Notes: generated from the sequence alone by a model not told the origin. A stretch of DNA of 64,000 nucleotides from Bacteroidales bacterium (GCA_015709215.1 JACCQN010000006.1:1-64000), one strand, 5' to 3'; positions 15,155-25,152 are shown, numbered from the stretch's first letter. Numbers and translations: made by a program.

Positions 15155-17647
15155 GTGCTACACCAAAGTTATACCTTAGCGCATCTGGCCGAAATTATGC
15201 AGGGAAAGCTGTTGTCGGCAGGTCCTGATAAGCTTGAGGTGAGGGATGTGATCATCGACAGCCGTCAGCTGATTACCGTGGAAGCCTGCATGTTTTTTGC
15301 CTTGGTAAGTAACCGAAACAACGGCCATAAATACATCCGTTCACTCTACGACAAGGGTCTCAGAGCTTTTGTGGTGAGCCAGAATAATCCCGAATGGGAA
15401 ACCATGGATCAGGCTGCATTTATCAAAGTGGATGATAGTCTGGAAGCCTTACAAATGTTGGCTGCATGGCATCGCAAGCAGTTTGATATTCCGGTAATTG
15501 GCATTACAGGATCCAATGGTAAAACGATAATTAAGGAGTGGCTTTTTCAGCTATTGAGCCCCGACAGAACAATCATCAGAAGCCCGAAAAGTTATAACTC
15601 GCAGATTGGTGTGCCGCTCTCGGTATGGCAGATGGACAAACAGCATCAGCTGGCCATTTTTGAGGCCGGTATTTCTGAACCCGACGAGATGGAAAGGCTT
15701 CAAAATATTATCAAACCTACCATTGGGCTATTTACCAATATCGGGCAGGCGCATAGCGAAAACTTTATTCAGACAAATCAGAAGGTAGGCGAAAAACTGA
15801 AGCTTTTCACCAAAGTTGATACCCTGATTTATTGTGCTGATCATGCTGACATACAATCTGTTATCATCCGTTCAGAAATTCTGAGGAGTGTCAAAAGCTT
15901 TACCTGGAGCAGGAAAACTCAGGCCGATTTGCGTGTGGTGGCTCTCGAAAAATTGGAGCAGCACACAGCGATTACAGGCCAATACAAGGAAAAGGAGTTT
16001 AGGCTGCAGATACCTTTCACGGATGAGGCTTCCATAGAAAACGCACTCCATTGTTGGGCAGGTATGCTGGTGCTTGGCTATCAGCACGAAACCATCCAAA
16101 AGCGTATGCTTCAGCTAGCTCCTATTGCCATGCGCCTTGAGCTGAAATCGGGGATTAATAATTGCACTATCATCAACGATAGCTACAATTCGGATGTAAA
16201 TTCCCTGGTGATAGCACTTGATTTTATGGCCCAGCAAAAACAGCATCCCCATAAAACCCTTATCCTTTCTGATATTTTGCAGAGCGGCCGTAATGAGGTT
16301 GATCTGTACACCTATATTGCAAAGCTGGTTGAGGCCAAAGGGATTGATACACTTATCGGTATTGGCCCTGCGATCAGCCGGCAATCGGAGCGTTTTAGCG
16401 GCAACAAATTGTTTTTTCAATCAACTGCTGACTTCTTAAATCATTATCCGTTCGCTGCCTTTAGTAATCAGACCATTTTGTTGAAGGGTGCACGTATATT
16501 TGAGTTTGAACAGATCAGCAGGCAGCTTCAGGAAAAAGCGCATGAAACTGTGCTGGAAATCAATTTGAATCATATGGTGCATAACCTCAACTTTTACCGG
16601 TCAAAGTTGGATGCTTCCATCAAGCTGATGGCGATGGTTAAAGCCTTTAGTTATGGCAGCGGAAGTTTTGAGGTGGCTAATGTTTTACAGTTTCACCGGC
16701 TCGATTACCTTGCTGTGGCCTATGCCGACGAAGGCGTTGAGCTGCGTAAGGCTGGTGTTAATTTACCCATCATGGTGATGAGTCCCGAAGAGAATAGTTT
16801 TGATGCCATGATCAAATACCAGCTGGAACCGGAGATTTTTAGTTTTAGAATACTTGATCTGCTCGAAAAAACGATTTCCCGAACTGCTTTGCCTTCCAAT
16901 AAGCCGGTGAGGGTTCATGTAAAACTGGACACTGGCATGCACCGGCTGGGCTTTTGTCCGGATCAGCTCGACACTTTGATTTCGCGTTTGCAGGCCAACC
17001 CAATGTTACGTATTCAATCTGTTTTTTCGCATCTGGCGGCAAGCGATAAGCCTCATTTCGATGACTTTACGTATGAACAGATTGCCCGTTTTGATCAACT
17101 GAGTATGCGCATCAGGAAGGCTTTTCACTATGAAATTGCCAGGCATATTTTAAACACTTCCGGTATTATCCGTTTCCCAAATGCTGGGTTCGACATGGTG
17201 CGTCTTGGAATCGGCCTTTACGGAGTGCCGGCCAATGCTGCAGAGGAAGAGGGTTTGATGCCGGTAATTGCACTAAAGTCAACGATTTCGCAGATCAAAA
17301 TGCTAAAACCGGGAGAGAGTGTGGGCTATAACCGGACTACTGTTGTTGATCAGCCTGTTAGGCTGGGAGTTGTTCCTGTGGGATATGCCGACGGCTTACC
17401 GCGCCGTCTCGGAAACAGGCATGGCAATTTATGGGTTAAAGGTGAAAAGGTGCCAATCTTGGGTGATGTTTGCATGGATATGTGCATGATCGACCTCACA
17501 AATGTTGAGGCTGTTGAAGGAGATCCGGTAGTTGTTTTTGATGATGCTTTCAAGCTGAAACAGTTAGCTATAGCAGCTGAAACCATTCCTTACGAAATCC
17601 TTACCCGCATTTCGAGAAGGGTGAAAAGGGTGTATTTTCAGGAGTGA
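15155..17647 (+). CDS. murF-alr: Bifunctional UDP-MurNAc-tripeptide:D-Ala-D-Ala ligase / alanine racemase
   Basis: This is an 830-residue fusion found in Bacteroidota. The N-terminal half is MurF, which adds D-Ala-D-Ala to the peptidoglycan precursor: ATP loop ITGSNGKTIIKEW at about 127 and SYNSQIGVPLS at about 147. The C-terminal half, from about residue 465, is a PLP-fold alanine racemase: MVKAFSYGSG (PLP lysine near 495), LDTGMHRLGF, RLGIGLYG, VGYNRTTV and DVCMDMCMIDL. Fusing the source of D-Ala with the enzyme that consumes D-Ala-D-Ala may couple supply to demand. The start is GTG at 15,155, 5 bp after pdxA, with no better ATG nearby, so the gene is in the pdxA operon. Confidence 0.95.
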   Translation: MLHQSYTLAHLAEIMQGKLLSAGPDKLEVRDVIIDSRQLITVEACMFFALVSNRNNGHKYIRSLYDKGLRAFVVSQNNPEWETMDQAAFIKVDDSLEALQMLAAWHRKQFDIPVIGITGSNGKTIIKEWLFQLLSPDRTIIRSPKSYNSQIGVPLSVWQMDKQHQLAIFEAGISEPDEMERLQNIIKPTIGLFTNIGQAHSENFIQTNQKVGEKLKLFTKVDTLIYCADHADIQSVIIRSEILRSVKSFTWSRKTQADLRVVALEKLEQHTAITGQYKEKEFRLQIPFTDEASIENALHCWAGMLVLGYQHETIQKRMLQLAPIAMRLELKSGINNCTIINDSYNSDVNSLVIALDFMAQQKQHPHKTLILSDILQSGRNEVDLYTYIAKLVEAKGIDTLIGIGPAISRQSERFSGNKLFFQSTADFLNHYPFAAFSNQTILLKGARIFEFEQISRQLQEKAHETVLEINLNHMVHNLNFYRSKLDASIKLMAMVKAFSYGSGSFEVANVLQFHRLDYLAVAYADEGVELRKAGVNLPIMVMSPEENSFDAMIKYQLEPEIFSFRILDLLEKTISRTALPSNKPVRVHVKLDTGMHRLGFCPDQLDTLISRLQANPMLRIQSVFSHLAASDKPHFDDFTYEQIARFDQLSMRIRKAFHYEIARHILNTSGIIRFPNAGFDMVRLGIGLYGVPANAAEEEGLMPVIALKSTISQIKMLKPGESVGYNRTTVVDQPVRLGVVPVGYADGLPRRLGNRHGNLWVKGEKVPILGDVCMDMCMIDLTNVEAVEGDPVVVFDDAFKLKQLAIAAETIPYEILTRISRRVKRVYFQE

Positions 17648-18063
17648 TACTTTTTGATATTTCGTATGTCCTCACTAAAATTGCGTGTAGCCGGCTGCCA
17701 AATTCTGTAATCTACGGCAAGGCTTTTGGGCATCTTACATCAAAAGCGGTAGTGCGTTAGGGTTTGATCGTAGTAGTCGGCAATGTCTTGCTTTGAGAAT
17801 ATCGAAAATTTAAACTGTTTTAGGCATCCTAAGCTATACGCAAAAACTACATTTCCGGGTTCATCATGGCTTCAAAAACCAGAAATCCAGGCCAAAGGAG
17901 GGCTTTCTAAAATCTTGGAGCTGCCATTCAGAAGGATATGGGTGCTGATGTATTAAGCCCGGGTGCCAATCAGGCCAAGTCTGTAATCAGCGCCGTTGTC
18001 GGGCCCAATTTGTCTTTTTGATGCCATTGATGTTGATTTTAAGGGGGAATAATTAAAAGGGTT
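17648..18063. other. 416-bp gap without a recognisable gene
   Basis: Neither strand shows an open frame with a recognisable product. The sequence is of mixed composition and has short coding-like stretches (for example around 17,880-18,020) broken by stops, so it may be a decayed gene or insertion. It separates murF-alr from the convergent T9SS protein gene. I saw no clear terminator hairpin. Confidence 0.4.
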
Positions 18064-20667
18064 TTATCTTAAAATTGTAACAACACCTTGAAGGGTTTGC
18101 TTCACAGGGCCATCGAAACTCAGAAACCAAACCTCACAAACATAAAAATAGGTGCCGTCGGAACAATCTTTCCCACTCTGCTGATCTTTGCCATCCCAGT
18201 CAATTTGTGGGTTAGTGGTTTCAAAAACGGTGTTTCCCCAGCGGTTGAAAACCGTAAGTTGTATGCGTTCGACATTGGCTTTAGGATTGGCAGATGGAAA
18301 ATTGAGCGGTTGCCATAAATCATTGAACTGATCTGCGTTAGGTGTAAAAACATTGGGAAGCTCGTAAAGCGGACAGGTGTCAAAATCAACACAAACGATA
18401 TTAGAGGCCTCAGAAAGGTTCCCGTTTTCGTCTCGCGCTTTCAGGTGATAACAGCCTGTTACCCATTCCAGCTGTTGATGAACCCATGCTGTATCATTGG
18501 GATTTGAAACAGAATCAATCAGCTGAAATGCATGATCAGCATTTGGCGTAAAATAAAGCAGGTAAACAGCTACATCTTTCTTGCAGCTATCCGCTTCAGG
18601 ATATTGCCAGATCAAAGTGTTTTCGATAGTTTCACAATTTGTTTCAACAATTAGTTCTGGCGGACAAGGAGGAATGTTATCGAGGGGAACAGCGCATTTA
18701 ACAGGAGAATAATTGATGATGGGATGAATAATGCCTGGGCTGGAATATCCTCCGTAGGAAACCACATAGTAGCAATAGTTTTCTTCATTGATAAGGCCGG
18801 TATCCGCAAAAGTATTTGAATAGCTGTAGGAGAGGAGCTCAAATTGCACCTGGCCGGGAACTTGCCTGTAAACCGCAAAGCTGTCGTTGATCCAGGGGAC
18901 TTTATCTTCCCAGCGCAAAATGAGGGTTTCATCAGTAGGATCAATTTCCAGATCAATCGGGCTGGCTTTCGGACTGCTTCCGATGTAGCCATTTTGGTCA
19001 TTTTCCAGATTAACACTATAAGCTGGTTGTTCGTCTAACGGATTGATATTAATAGTATTATCTTTGAAAAGTGTGTCGTTTAAGCCTATTCCGGTATAGA
19101 TATTACTGGTTTCGCCTGCTAATTCACGGATAAGCTGATAACGGTACGGAGGTGGTAACTGCACGGTATCCAGTTCTGTGGGTGGGCTCCAGGCGATGAG
19201 TACGTTGCCGTTAGTCAGATTCAGGCTGTCGTTGCTGGCATGCGTTATCACCGGCAGGTCGCGTTTTAAGGAGGCACAGGCTTCGTTACTGGCGATACTT
19301 TCCGATCCGTCGGGATAAACCGTTGTTATCAGGTAGCAATAATCAATTCCGGGAACAAGACCATTACCATTGTTATCGTCACGGAAACTGCGTAACTGCA
19401 TATCGCTTAGTTCAGCAATTAATCGGTAGCCAGTGTAAGCAGGCACCCCGGTTTCGCAATAGCCGGGCACAAAACCAGAAGATCCATTACGGCGATAAAT
19501 CCTGTAGGTCAGTGCATTGGTACATGGAGGATCGTTCCAGTTGAGATCAATTCCGTTTCCAAGGGCTTCGGCAGTTAAATTCTCAATAGGAGGAGCAATA
19601 ACTTTGATAAAAACAGTTTTGAAGGCAGTGAGGCTTACTTCCGGATGCACATCACGGGCTCTGAACAGCACCTGATAGGGGTTTCGGTTGATGTGGCTGC
19701 AACTTACATCCCAAAAGAAACTGGTTGTGGCCTCGGGCATACCTGTTGCCGAATCAGGAATAATGACTGCGGGATTTTCAGGTAATTCAAACGGACCTCC
19801 ACTGGCTGTAAGGCTGAGGGCGTTCCCATCAGGATCAATGGCTGTGATGTCGAAGTTTAGAGTAGTACCGGCAATCACACAGGTATCATCAATACTTAGG
19901 ATATCAGGGGGATTATTGGCACAGGCTCCAATTAAAATCTGCATGTCACGTGTTACGGAGCCCACTTTCACACCTTGGCGCCATTCCTCCACTATAAACG
20001 CAATATTGTATTCGCCCTGCAGAACAGGATTTTCCCAACGTAGCTCGCCACTTACAGGATCAATGCCAAAGCTACTGCTGGCCTGAGGTTGTGCAAATCC
20101 TGGAATATCAAGCCCTTCGGCTCCTCTACAGTTAACTAGCCTAAAGCTTAGGCTATCGCCATCAGGATCATAAGCCGAGGGATTGTGAATGTAAAGTTTA
20201 CCCACACATCCCTGATCGATAGGGGCATTGAGCAATTGAACGGAGTTATTGTTTCCTAAAAATGGATTGATAATAAGTTCAGTTTCAACATACATCGGCA
20301 CATTAACAGAATTAGGAATATTAACCACACCGAAATTCCGGTTTGGATCTTCCACTGAAATGGTGTAATTGCCCGCTGCCGGAAAAGTGTGATTCATCCT
20401 GTAAATATTGAGCGTGTAGTTGTCGGGCAAGGCTCTGAAAGTGATGCGCGGGATATCATCAATGGTATTATCTCCCCATTTTATAGGCAAAAACACCCTA
20501 TCGTCGTCAGCCGGACTAGGGGTGTAAGTGTACATGGTAATAGTAAATTCGTAATTGAATCCTCCAAGCCAGCGATAGGTAATTTCGGCAGCTCTTTGAT
20601 GTGTGGCAAAAACCGTAGTCAGCGCAAAGAGCGTGAAAATGAGAAAGATGCTGATTCGTTTTTGCAT
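18064..20667 (-). CDS. Large secreted protein with fibronectin-like domains and T9SS type B (gliding-motility-type) sorting domain
   Basis: The product has 867 residues with a signal peptide (residues 1-21), then a mature N-terminus THQRAAEITYRWLGG resembling the ATHNRAGEI start common in this Bacteroidota family. Beta-rich Ig-like domains include cadherin-like DPDGDSLSF and DPDGNALSL motifs at about 165-290, and fibronectin III-like modules span about 360-770. The last 90 residues form a T9SS type B sorting domain: LPNVFTPNADQFNDLWQP, FNRWGNTVFET, WDGKDQQSGKDCSDGTYFY. It is likely exported through the T9SS and either released or surface-held. Ligand or substrate is unknown. It is a single-gene unit, convergent with murF-alr and divergent from the (p)ppGpp synthetase gene. 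Confidence 0.85.
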   Translation of the reverse strand: MQKRISIFLIFTLFALTTVFATHQRAAEITYRWLGGFNYEFTITMYTYTPSPADDDRVFLPIKWGDNTIDDIPRITFRALPDNYTLNIYRMNHTFPAAGNYTISVEDPNRNFGVVNIPNSVNVPMYVETELIINPFLGNNNSVQLLNAPIDQGCVGKLYIHNPSAYDPDGDSLSFRLVNCRGAEGLDIPGFAQPQASSSFGIDPVSGELRWENPVLQGEYNIAFIVEEWRQGVKVGSVTRDMQILIGACANNPPDILSIDDTCVIAGTTLNFDITAIDPDGNALSLTASGGPFELPENPAVIIPDSATGMPEATTSFFWDVSCSHINRNPYQVLFRARDVHPEVSLTAFKTVFIKVIAPPIENLTAEALGNGIDLNWNDPPCTNALTYRIYRRNGSSGFVPGYCETGVPAYTGYRLIAELSDMQLRSFRDDNNGNGLVPGIDYCYLITTVYPDGSESIASNEACASLKRDLPVITHASNDSLNLTNGNVLIAWSPPTELDTVQLPPPYRYQLIRELAGETSNIYTGIGLNDTLFKDNTININPLDEQPAYSVNLENDQNGYIGSSPKASPIDLEIDPTDETLILRWEDKVPWINDSFAVYRQVPGQVQFELLSYSYSNTFADTGLINEENYCYYVVSYGGYSSPGIIHPIINYSPVKCAVPLDNIPPCPPELIVETNCETIENTLIWQYPEADSCKKDVAVYLLYFTPNADHAFQLIDSVSNPNDTAWVHQQLEWVTGCYHLKARDENGNLSEASNIVCVDFDTCPLYELPNVFTPNADQFNDLWQPLNFPSANPKANVERIQLTVFNRWGNTVFETTNPQIDWDGKDQQSGKDCSDGTYFYVCEVWFLSFDGPVKQTLQGVVTILR

Positions 20668-20700
20668 GGGTGAGAAGATAATTCTTTAGTAAAGTGAATG

Positions 20701-20708
20701 CAAATATA
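20701..20708 (-). promoter_or_regulatory. Probable -7 box for the T9SS type B protein gene
   Basis: On the minus strand this reads TATATTTG followed by C, matching TAnnTTTG, about 34 bp before the start at 20,667. Confidence 0.6.
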
Positions 20709-20821
20709 CCGTTTGAAGCTGAGAAAAGCACGATTTTATCACTTTTTTATTGGGGTTTTGCTGCTGTAAATTGTCATAATAAAAAACAGGAGCGGCTGCA
20801 CTTTTGCGCTGCTGAAATGAT

Positions 20822-20829
20822 TAATTTTG
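20822..20829 (+). promoter_or_regulatory. Probable -7 box for the (p)ppGpp synthetase/hydrolase gene
   Basis: TAATTTTG matches TAnnTTTG. A TTTG lies upstream at 20,803-20,806, 15 bp away, which is short for a -33 element. The box places transcription start near 20,836 and so favours the ATG at 20,856 over the earlier in-frame starts at 20,694 and 20,817. Confidence 0.5.
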
Positions 20830-20855
20830 TGACAAATCAATCCACACAGCGGTTT

Positions 20856-23093
20856 ATGCTTGACACTTATTCACCTAAGGAACGTTCGGAGATATTGCGG
20901 CGTTATCGCAATCTGATAGAGGTGTGGCATACCCGCAAGGATACGACCGACCGCTGGATGGTGCGCAAAGCCTTTCGTCTGGCTGCAGATGCGCATAAAG
21001 ATATGCGGCGAAAATCGGGAGAACCTTATATTTATCATCCACTTGAAGTGGCTACGATAGCCGCTGGTGAGATTGGGCTGGGCCGAACTTCTATTATCTG
21101 TGCGCTATTGCATGATGTGGTAGAAGATACGGAATACAAACTTTCGGATATCCAGGGAATGTTCGGCGAACAAGTTGGACGCATCATCGATGGCCTTACC
21201 AAGATTGACGATATGGTTGAAGGATCGGATGTGGAGAGTATGCAGGCTGAAAATTTCCGGAAGGTTCTGCTTACTTTGTCCTATGATGTGCGCGTTATTT
21301 TGATCAAGCTTGCCGACAGGCTGCACAATATGCGTACGTTGGATGCGATGCCTGCTGTGAAACAATGGAAAATTGCTTCTGAAACTTCCTATCTTTTTGC
21401 CCCTCTGGCCTATCGGCTTGGCCTGTATGCCATAAAAAGTGAGTTGGAAGATCTGGCGCTTAAATATACCGAACCCGGAGTGTATCAGGCGATTACGCGC
21501 AAGATGGAACAAACACGACCCCAGCGCGAACATGACGTAGCAAACTTTTTGGAACCTGTGAAAGCATCGCTCAACAAAATGGGGATGAAATTCAGGGTTC
21601 AGCTAAGCGAAAAATCAGCCTCTTCTGTTTGGCAGCGGATGAAAGAAAAAGAGATTCCTTTTGAGGAAGTGTATGATACTTTTGTTGTGCGCTTTGTGGT
21701 TGACTGCCCCATCGAGCTCGAAAAAGTGGAGTGCTGGTGGGTTTACGCTACGCTTACCAGTTATTACAGGCCTAATAATGACAGGCTCAGAGACTGGATA
21801 TCGCTGCCCAAAGCCAACGGATACGAATCGTTGCATGCCACGGTGATGAGCAAAACCGGTAAGTGGATTGAAGTGCAGATAAGAACAGAACGGATGGATG
21901 AGATTGCCGAAAAAGGTTATGCAGCTTACTGGAAATATAAAGACTCCGAACATGCTGAAAGCGGGCTGGACGAATGGCTTACAAAAATTCGGGAGCTTAT
22001 CACTACCGAAGACACTTCCGCCCTCGACTTTATCAATAATTTTAAGCTCAATCTCTTTTCCGACGAAATATTTGTTTTTACTCCTAAAGGAGAAATGATC
22101 TCATTGCCAAAGGGTTCTACAGCTTTGGACTTTGCTTATAATATCCATTCTCAGCTTGGAAATCACTGTATAGGGGCTAATGTAAATCATAAACTTGTGC
22201 AATTGGACTACCAGCTCAAGACTGGCGACCAGGTGGAAATTATTACTTCAAGAGTTCAGCAGCCACGCGAAGAATGGTTCGATCTGGTAGTGACTGCCCG
22301 CGCCAAATCAAGGATCAAAGAAGGAATAAGAGAATTTAGAAAACGTTACCGCGATGAAGGTCGTCAGAAACTCGAAAATTACCTGCATCAGCTCAAACTG
22401 GAGCCCAACAAAGCAAATATCACTCGTATTATTGATTATGAGGAGCTAAGCGGCCTGGTGGATTTGTATTATTTTACCGCTACTGATAAGATTAATTTTC
22501 AACGTGTTAAGCAGGTTTTCAAAGAGAAGAATAGTAGTGGTTTGATGCGGTATATCACCAACCCATTCAGCAGATCAAAAACATCACCACAACCAGAGGA
22601 TTCATCCGGGATTCCTTTAAACGCCAATCAATCATTGATTAAGGATCAGGGAGGTGAATTTAATTATACGGTTTCAAGATGCTGTAATCCTATTCCGGGC
22701 GATGAAGTGATTGCGCTTGTTTTTCCAAATGAACCCATGCATATCCATCGCGTTAACTGCCCGAAGGCTATCAATCTGATGTCGCAATTTGGCAATAATA
22801 TTGTTAAAGCAAAATGGAAACAGAAAGAGGATATTGCTTTTTTGGCAGGATTAAAAATTACAGGAATCGACAGTGTTGGCTTTCTTAATCGTTTAACAGA
22901 AGTAATTTCGAAACAACTTAACCTGAATATTCGTTCGCTGCAACTTGAGAGTTCGAAAGGAGTGGTTGAAGCAACGATCACAGTTTATGTTCATCACGCT
23001 CAAAACCTTAAGGATCTGATTGATAAATTAAAGAAAATCAAAGAGATTAAAAAAGTAACCCGCCTCGAGCGCATTCATGATATGGAGCTCTGA
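20856..23093 (+). CDS. Bifunctional (p)ppGpp synthetase/hydrolase (RelA/SpoT family)
   Basis: This long RSH protein makes and degrades the alarmone (p)ppGpp in the stringent response. From the ATG at 20,856 it has 745 residues. An HD hydrolase domain holds HDVVEDT and LADRLHNMRT. The synthetase domain holds RLRDWISLPKANGYESLHATV, whose RxRD is the basic type seen in bifunctional enzymes rather than the ExDD of synthetase-only RelA. A TGS domain begins FVFTPKGEMISLPKGSTALDF, then a Cys-containing region (SRCCNPIPGDEV) and a C-terminal ACT domain. The frame is open from 20,694, but the first 54 residues lack family similarity and the promoter box at 20,822 lies inside them, so I chose the later start. 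Confidence 0.92.
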   Translation: MLDTYSPKERSEILRRYRNLIEVWHTRKDTTDRWMVRKAFRLAADAHKDMRRKSGEPYIYHPLEVATIAAGEIGLGRTSIICALLHDVVEDTEYKLSDIQGMFGEQVGRIIDGLTKIDDMVEGSDVESMQAENFRKVLLTLSYDVRVILIKLADRLHNMRTLDAMPAVKQWKIASETSYLFAPLAYRLGLYAIKSELEDLALKYTEPGVYQAITRKMEQTRPQREHDVANFLEPVKASLNKMGMKFRVQLSEKSASSVWQRMKEKEIPFEEVYDTFVVRFVVDCPIELEKVECWWVYATLTSYYRPNNDRLRDWISLPKANGYESLHATVMSKTGKWIEVQIRTERMDEIAEKGYAAYWKYKDSEHAESGLDEWLTKIRELITTEDTSALDFINNFKLNLFSDEIFVFTPKGEMISLPKGSTALDFAYNIHSQLGNHCIGANVNHKLVQLDYQLKTGDQVEIITSRVQQPREEWFDLVVTARAKSRIKEGIREFRKRYRDEGRQKLENYLHQLKLEPNKANITRIIDYEELSGLVDLYYFTATDKINFQRVKQVFKEKNSSGLMRYITNPFSRSKTSPQPEDSSGIPLNANQSLIKDQGGEFNYTVSRCCNPIPGDEVIALVFPNEPMHIHRVNCPKAINLMSQFGNNIVKAKWKQKEDIAFLAGLKITGIDSVGFLNRLTEVISKQLNLNIRSLQLESSKGVVEATITVYVHHAQNLKDLIDKLKKIKEIKKVTRLERIHDMEL

Positions 23094-23144
23094 GTGCTTC
23101 AAATCAACGAAAAAGCCGGATATTCTCCTTTTTATTTAAATTCA

Positions 23145-23156
23145 TTCTAATTAGAA
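23145..23156. promoter_or_regulatory. Perfect 12-bp palindrome upstream of the fur-family gene
   Basis: TTCTAATTAGAA is a perfect inverted repeat about 52 bp before the Fur-family start, in an AT-rich leader. Position and symmetry suit an operator, perhaps for autoregulation. Palindromes of this composition also arise by chance, so it remains a candidate. Confidence 0.45.
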
Positions 23157-23207
23157 CATTTTTTTATTGTAATTTTACACTTTGATTCGGCTTACACAGT
23201 ATTCCCT

Positions 23208-23672
23208 ATGATGAAAGAAAATATGAACGATACTTTTGAGACCGTTAAGAAAATTTTTACGGACTATCTGGAACAGCGTGGTCATCGCAAAACACCGGAG
23301 CGTTATACCATTCTCAAAGAAATTTATGCCACTGAAGGTCATTTTGATATTGAAACCCTTTATATCAGAATGAAAAATAATAAATACAGGGTAAGCCGCG
23401 CCACATTATACAACACCATCGAGTTGCTCCTGGATTGTAATCTTGTTACCAAACATCAGTTTGGAAATAATTGTGCGCAGTTTGAGCGTTCTTTTAAATT
23501 CAAACAACACGATCATTTCGTTGATATCGAAGATGGAACAGTGCTGGAATATTGCGATCCAAGGCTTCAGGAGATTCAAAAATCAGTAGAAGAACTTTTG
23601 GGTGTTGAGATTTCACATCATTCGCTTACTTTTTATGGTAAGATAAAAGACAAAAGCAAAGCTCAGGATTAA
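23208..23672 (+). CDS. Fur/PerR-family metal-dependent transcriptional regulator
   Basis: The product has 154 residues and the Fur fold: an N-terminal winged helix ([17 protein letters not shown], then [18 protein letters not shown] at about 63-80) and a C-terminal dimer domain beginning [12 protein letters not shown]. The family controls iron, zinc or peroxide responses through metal-driven DNA binding. The CxxC pairs that hold the structural zinc in classical Fur are absent (VDIEDGTV sits where CxxCG is expected), as in a subset of Bacteroidota members. Which metal or stress it senses cannot be told. ATG codons at 23,208 and 23,211 are equivalent starts. A 12-bp palindrome upstream may be its own operator. 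Confidence 0.88.
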   Translation: MMKENMNDTFETVKKIFTDYLEQRGHRKTPERYTILKEIYATEGHFDIETLYIRMKNNKYRVSRATLYNTIELLLDCNLVTKHQFGNNCAQFERSFKFKQHDHFVDIEDGTVLEYCDPRLQEIQKSVEELLGVEISHHSLTFYGKIKDKSKAQD

Positions 23673-23716
23673 TTCCTTTTCCTGAAACTTAATGTAATTT
23701 CAGCTATAATTTCATG

Positions 23717-23724
23717 TAAATTTG
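23717..23724 (+). promoter_or_regulatory. Probable -7 box for purA
   Basis: TAAATTTG matches TAnnTTTG, 72 bp before the purA ATG at 23,797. It overlaps the in-frame TTG at 23,722, which argues against that TTG being the start. Confidence 0.55.
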
Positions 23725-23796
23725 TTCACTGGTAAAATACAGGGTTTTCCTGATGTTGTTTTGCCAGTATTTTTTTGTTTCAAAAAGCCTATAAAA

Positions 23797-25095
23797 ATGA
23801 AGATTGATGTGTTGCTGGGTCTCCAGTGGGGAGATGAGGGAAAAGGAAAAATTGTTGATGTTTTAACGCCTGATTACGATGTTGTTGCTCGCTTTCAAGG
23901 CGGGCCTAATGCTGGTCATACCATCGAATTTGAAGGCAGGAAATTTGTTTTACATACCATTCCTTCAGGTGTTTTCAACCCGGCTTGTATCAACCTGATT
24001 GGTAATGGAGTGATTATTGATCCCCTCATTCTGCGGTCGGAAATTGATAAACTCAATCAAAGCGGAATCGACGTTACAAAAAAACTATTCATTTCGCGGA
24101 AGGCACATCTTATTCTTCCCACACACCGTTTGATGGATGCTGCTCAGGAAGCTTCAAAGGGAGCTTCTAAAATTGGATCCACACTCAAAGGCATTGGACC
24201 AACTTATACCGACAAAGCAGCCCGCAATGGTATCCGAATTGGGGATAGTTGCCTGAAAGATTTTTCAGTTCGTTATCAAACGCAACGCGACAGACATCTG
24301 AAACTTGTTAGTGATCTGGGCTTTGATTTCTCTGAATATAAAATAGACGGACGCGATTTTGCTGCCTACGAAACTGAATGGTTTGAAGCTCTGGAATTTA
24401 TAAGAAATCTTCAGTTGGTTGATAGCGAATATTTCATAAATGAACTCTTGGCTTCAGGAAAACGCATACTAGCCGAAGGAGCACAGGGCACCTTGCTCGA
24501 CCTTGATTTCGGTAGTTACCCATTTGTTACCTCATCCAATACTATATCTGCCGGAGTTTGTTCCGGCCTTGGCATTGCGCCCAATAAGGTTGGAGGTGTT
24601 TTTGGGATTTTTAAAGCTTATTGCACGCGTGTGGGAAGCGGACCTTTTTCAACAGAGCTTTTTGATGATAAAGGAGCACTAATGCGCAAGCAGGGTAACG
24701 AATTCGGATCAACTACCGGACGACCCAGACGTTGTGGATGGCTCGATTTGCCAGCCCTTAAGTATGCTATAATGCTCAATGGCGTGACGGAGCTTTATAT
24801 GATGAAAGCCGATGTGCTGGATAGTTTTGATCAATTAAAGGTAGCTGTTGCTTATCGTTATAGAGATGAAATAATTACCCATTTACCTTTTGATGCCTGC
24901 ACACAAGAGCTCGAAGCGGTTTATGAAGAACTGCCGGGATGGAAGACAAGTTTAGCCAAATTGTATCAGGCGGATGAGATGCCAGATGCTTTTGAAAACT
25001 TTATTCGTTTTATAGAGGATTATGTGCATGTTCCAGTTAAATTGGTCTCAACGGGGCCCGACAGATCGCAGCTTATAAGGCTGAAAACCAAATAA
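23797..25095 (+). CDS. purA: Adenylosuccinate synthase
   Basis: PurA joins IMP and aspartate using GTP, the first committed step from IMP to AMP. The 432-residue product is of normal family length when started at 23,797, where MKIDVLLGLQWGDEGKGK places the GTP-binding loop at the N-terminus as usual. Further signatures are GGPNAGHT (about 38), GIGPTYTDKAAR, EGAQGTLLDLDFGSYPFVT and TTGRPRRCGWLD. An in-frame TTG at 23,722 would add 25 residues without family similarity and lies on the promoter box. The gene converges on infB with a hairpin between them. Confidence 0.96.
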   Translation: MKIDVLLGLQWGDEGKGKIVDVLTPDYDVVARFQGGPNAGHTIEFEGRKFVLHTIPSGVFNPACINLIGNGVIIDPLILRSEIDKLNQSGIDVTKKLFISRKAHLILPTHRLMDAAQEASKGASKIGSTLKGIGPTYTDKAARNGIRIGDSCLKDFSVRYQTQRDRHLKLVSDLGFDFSEYKIDGRDFAAYETEWFEALEFIRNLQLVDSEYFINELLASGKRILAEGAQGTLLDLDFGSYPFVTSSNTISAGVCSGLGIAPNKVGGVFGIFKAYCTRVGSGPFSTELFDDKGALMRKQGNEFGSTTGRPRRCGWLDLPALKYAIMLNGVTELYMMKADVLDSFDQLKVAVAYRYRDEIITHLPFDACTQELEAVYEELPGWKTSLAKLYQADEMPDAFENFIRFIEDYVHVPVKLVSTGPDRSQLIRLKTK

Positions 25096-25102
25096 CATGA
25101 AG

Positions 25103-25133
25103 AAAGGAACACCTGATAAAGATGCTCCTTTTT
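25103..25133 (+). terminator. Probable terminator between purA and infB
   Basis: AAAGGA (25,103-25,108) and TCCTTT (25,126-25,131) form a short stem followed by a T run; the A-rich 5' arm could also serve the minus strand. The stem is modest, so confidence is limited. Confidence 0.5.
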
Positions 25134-25152
25134 TATTGCAAAAGTTTATTTA

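Noticed and set aside
20694..20855. Extended N-terminus of the RelA/SpoT protein from 20,694
   Set aside because: The extra residues lack family similarity and contain the probable promoter box.
23722..23796. TTG start of purA adding 25 residues
   Set aside because: It overlaps the -7 box and places the GTP loop too far from the N-terminus.
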